From positions 1 through 30,796 of IMG/VR virus record IMGVR_UViG_3300032309_001359: DNA of 30,796 nucleotides; one strand, 5' to 3'. Within the stretch, counting starts at the first letter, position 1. Each line of letters opens with the position of its first letter. Below the pieces are notes generated by a model that was not told the origin of the DNA, ran no database searches, and saw only the letters and a program-made list of their open reading frames with translations. The DNA is from a virus. A program made the translations under genes and the position numbers. Below, piece by piece: positions 28,537 through 30,796 of this stretch.

Positions 28537-28911
28537 GTGGGCAGCCAGAACGCCGGCAACGGCCCAAAGCAGGGCGCTGGCAATCAATTCGTGAAGTTCT
28601 CGCGGCAGTCCGCCCAGCGGATTGCCAAGGCCGTGCGGACGGTTGAGGGCGGCAACCGGGATCAGCCGGGGATCACGTTTGATCACCCGTCTCCGTCTGC
28701 TTCAGCTAGGGTGTTTCGCATCGCCACGTTTGATGGCACGTGGTCGATCGGGGCCAGCAAGACAGTGACATTTAAATACCAATCCAGCACGCCCAATACA
28801 GCCTTGGCCACCAACCTGTTCGCCGTTGTCGGATCAACTGCGGGCTCTAGAGATTGTGCGATTGCGAAAGACGGCACGGCCTGGTTCCTGATTGCGGCGG
28901 AGTGTGGCTAA
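28537..28911 (+). CDS. hypothetical tail-associated protein, 124 aa
   Basis: GTG 28537 starts two bases after the previous stop. The N-terminal helical segment (KFSRQSAQRIAKAVRTVEGGNRDQPG) is followed by a beta-rich part: VFRIATFDGTWSIGASKTVTFKYQSSTPNTALATNLFAVVG and DCAIAKDGTAWFLIAAECG. This combination recurs in phage tail operons as I remember them, and the AKDGTAW strand is characteristic. Its stop overlaps the next ATG (TAATG at 28909-28913). No function is known. Confidence 0.6.
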   Translation: MGSQNAGNGPKQGAGNQFVKFSRQSAQRIAKAVRTVEGGNRDQPGITFDHPSPSASARVFRIATFDGTWSIGASKTVTFKYQSSTPNTALATNLFAVVGSTAGSRDCAIAKDGTAWFLIAAECG

Positions 28912-29801
28912 TGCTAGGCGGCAACTGCTCCCCCTGCTGCGGCTGGAAGTGCTACTACACCGAAGACACGCTTGCTCCAGTCAAGCCCACGGGCGTCACG
29001 GCGGCGGCCCCAGAATGCGAAAACGAAACGGCCGTGACCGTAAGGCTTCAGTGGGATGCCCCGGTCCCCGGCGACTGCATACCCGAGATGACGTATGACG
29101 TAGACATCTCTGCCGACTACGATGGCGGCGCAGAGGGGGCTACCTGGCAGCCAGCAAAACTAGCCAGCGGCGGAACTGCGTACCAGATTGAGAGATCGGC
29201 AGTCATCACCAACAACGTCAGCGTCAAATGCGAATTTGACGTGTTTTATACGCCTGCATCACAGGTAACTTACTTTAGGCTCAACGGCACAAACGCAGCA
29301 CGGCGCGTGTGGTTTCGCGTCCGATCCGATGTGCGATCAGGTCCGTATAACGGCCAAAAATCGGACTGGTCTGTAGTTGGCCCAGTCACCGACCCGCGAA
29401 TCGTGGCCTTTTCGGTAAGCACGACATTCAACACCTCGGCAACTCCACCCGTAAACAACCTGTGGCAATTCAGTGTTCAAGTATCAGGGTGCGGGATCGC
29501 AACAGCCGGACGGTTTGATATTGTTTCTACCGTTGCCTTTAGGACTTTCCCAGAGTCTCCTGTATGGCGGGCGTTGCTATTAAGTAACTCGTCCTGGACT
29601 CCGACATCCGACTATTCACTTAATCTTGCCCCTTCCGGTGGAGTGATTTCTGGCTACGGCCTTGGCGATAATCCCTACGAGTACGGACAGCAAAACGATC
29701 CAGAGACGCGAGGGCGCACCTGGCTCATGGTTTCTCACCGCGAGGTGCCAGAAGTTATGGCAATCAGCCGGATAGCCGTCACCAGTTTCGGGGGTGCCTA
29801 A
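28911..29801 (+). CDS. tail-tip protein with FnIII-like domain, 296 aa
   Basis: The first residues are cysteine-rich (NCSPCCGWKCYY). A domain beginning LAPVKPTGVTAAAPECENETAVTVRLQWDAP and MTYDVDISADYDG resembles a fibronectin type III repeat (Pro...Trp...Tyr). Later parts are beta-rich (VTYFRLNGTNAARRVWFRVRSD, WSVVGPVTDPRIVAFSVSTTFNT). It is probably surface-exposed at the tail tip. The G+C content begins to drop here compared with the head genes. It overlaps the next gene by one base (TAATG at 29799-29803). Confidence 0.55.
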   Translation: MLGGNCSPCCGWKCYYTEDTLAPVKPTGVTAAAPECENETAVTVRLQWDAPVPGDCIPEMTYDVDISADYDGGAEGATWQPAKLASGGTAYQIERSAVITNNVSVKCEFDVFYTPASQVTYFRLNGTNAARRVWFRVRSDVRSGPYNGQKSDWSVVGPVTDPRIVAFSVSTTFNTSATPPVNNLWQFSVQVSGCGIATAGRFDIVSTVAFRTFPESPVWRALLLSNSSWTPTSDYSLNLAPSGGVISGYGLGDNPYEYGQQNDPETRGRTWLMVSHREVPEVMAISRIAVTSFGGA

Positions 29802-30796
29802 TGAGCCCGTGTTTTCAAGGTGATCCACCGCCCGGCTTTCTGATTAAAGAGAGCGGGCCATACGCATCACAGGAAGAGTGCGACGACGATTGCAGCATCC
29901 TTGGGGCATGCTGCACGCCGCAGGGGTGCATTCAGACCACGCGATGTAATTGCAGGAAAGAAGACGGCAAGAACTGGCTTGGAGTTGGTATTTCTTGCAC
30001 GCCCGATCCGTGCGATTGCGAGTGCGACCGTGAGTCATGCGGATTCACTGAAGACTCCAAGGCAACAATTACCTTTTTCGGATTTGCTGACAGGGAAGGA
30101 TTTTGTACGCAACCGCCAGCTGCCTCAATAAACGGGCGGCCGATCTGCATGGAGTTTGAAAGCGACTCTTTTGGGAACTTCTGTCTTTTTTCAACGCGGC
30201 CTTCCTGTATGTATTACTATGGTGGCCAATTGCCGGAAAACATATTAGGCAGCATTAGTGTTGCGTTTTGTTTTTCAGGCGAAGCAACGCGTTGTTTTTT
30301 GTATGCTTCTGGCTGGGGAGTCAGTAGCGGGGCAGGATTTGGGTCGTGCGACACCGGAATTACTATCAACAATCTGTCAAATTTCACTAACTACTACGAC
30401 ACAAGCGAAGCTTACTGCGTTGTGACGTTTGAAGAATGCGAGCTTCCAGAAGCGTCTGATAAAACGTGCTGTTCAATGTGCACAGAATGGGGAGATACAC
30501 CCGTCAATCAACCAGATAGCATTGACGTGACAATTTCCAACGTCGCAAGCAATAACCCTGGCATGACCGGAGATATTGAAGCCTTTGTAGAAGGAACATA
30601 CACGCTGACCAGAAGCGGCTGCGATTATGTTTTTTCCAAGTACAGCGGTGCAACAATGTGTTTTCCAAGTACCCCTGTGTATGCACTTGGAATCCGATTA
30701 ACACAGTATCGAAATTTGGAACAATCTGGCTGCGAGAATGGTTTTCGATGGCTGTTGAGTGTTGTATATGACACGCCTATTTTTGGGTGCGTTCCT
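29801..30796 (+). CDS. cysteine-rich tail protein, truncated by window end (332 codons visible)
   Basis: The frame from ATG 29801 runs to the last base of the window without a stop. The visible 332 residues contain 29 cysteines (about 9 percent). Near residue 36 is GACCTPQGCIQTTRCNC, a GACC-type motif that I know from secreted proteins of planctomycetes and related bacteria. The rest is beta-rich with paired Cys (RPICMEF, TCCSMC). Many disulfides or metal sites suggest an extracellular, receptor-binding part of the tail. The G+C is clearly lower than in the head genes, a sign of recent exchange or of relaxed constraint. Confidence 0.75.
   Translation, partial: MSPCFQGDPPPGFLIKESGPYASQEECDDDCSILGACCTPQGCIQTTRCNCRKEDGKNWLGVGISCTPDPCDCECDRESCGFTEDSKATITFFGFADREGFCTQPPAASINGRPICMEFESDSFGNFCLFSTRPSCMYYYGGQLPENILGSISVAFCFSGEATRCFLYASGWGVSSGAGFGSCDTGITINNLSNFTNYYDTSEAYCVVTFEECELPEASDKTCCSMCTEWGDTPVNQPDSIDVTISNVASNNPGMTGDIEAFVEGTYTLTRSGCDYVFSKYSGATMCFPSTPVYALGIRLTQYRNLEQSGCENGFRWLLSVVYDTPIFGCVP

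Noticed and set aside
1-30796. tRNA genes, integrase, attachment sites, insertion sequences
   Set aside because: I looked for cloverleaf-type segments, recombinase motifs and flanking repeats and found none I could support.

Overview
The window is a contiguous piece of a tailed-phage (or prophage) genome with an HK97-type head and a long, probably non-contractile tail. All recognised genes lie on the + strand. They are packed with 1-50 base overlaps, many of the ATGA or GTGA type, and no gene-free stretch exceeds about 170 bases. G+C is high (43 of 60 in the counted line 16261-16320) but falls towards the right end (27 of 60 in 30181-30240). The host is not shown by the sequence. The high G+C, a papain-like protease, GACC-type cysteine-rich tail proteins and a DnaJ-like zinc lipoprotein would suit an environmental high-GC bacterium, possibly a planctomycete, but this is inference. 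No integrase, tRNA, insertion sequence or CRISPR array was seen.

Left part (1-8322), DNA metabolism and accessory genes: the end of a RecT-like recombination protein, small unknown genes, a winged-helix protein, a ParB/Srx-like protein, a DUF1376 replication-type protein carrying two arrays of 11-bp GATCGC repeats (a possible origin), a LexA-type DNA-binding domain without its protease, a DNA polymerase sliding clamp, a RusA resolvase, and an FkbM methyltransferase plus glycosyltransferase pair flanked by two related HTH proteins.

Middle part (8376-14086), a likely lysis and accessory region: small membrane proteins, a papain-fold protease, a lipoprotein with DnaJ-type CxxCxGxG motifs, more single-pass membrane proteins, a fibre-like structural protein, then an islet of small genes including two DUF551 proteins separated by hairpins.

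Right part (14087-30796), packaging and virion assembly in canonical order: small structural protein, HNH endonuclease, P27 small terminase, large terminase, portal, prohead protease, zinc-ribbon protein, major capsid, accessory head protein, a glycosyltransferase-like protein, head-tail connectors, tail completion proteins, two tail-tube-like proteins, tail chaperones G and GT, tape measure, and distal tail proteins. The last gene runs off the window.

The most unusual observation is in the large terminase. Its reading frame is broken exactly inside the Walker A motif by a 47-base segment that is almost entirely one 18-bp hairpin. The segment is preceded by an A8 slippery run and a Shine-Dalgarno-like GAGG, and bounded by GGC codons. 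Either programmed -1 frameshifting or ribosomal bypassing would rebuild an intact P-loop. A second, textbook -1 frameshift site joins tail chaperones G and T in the same genome.
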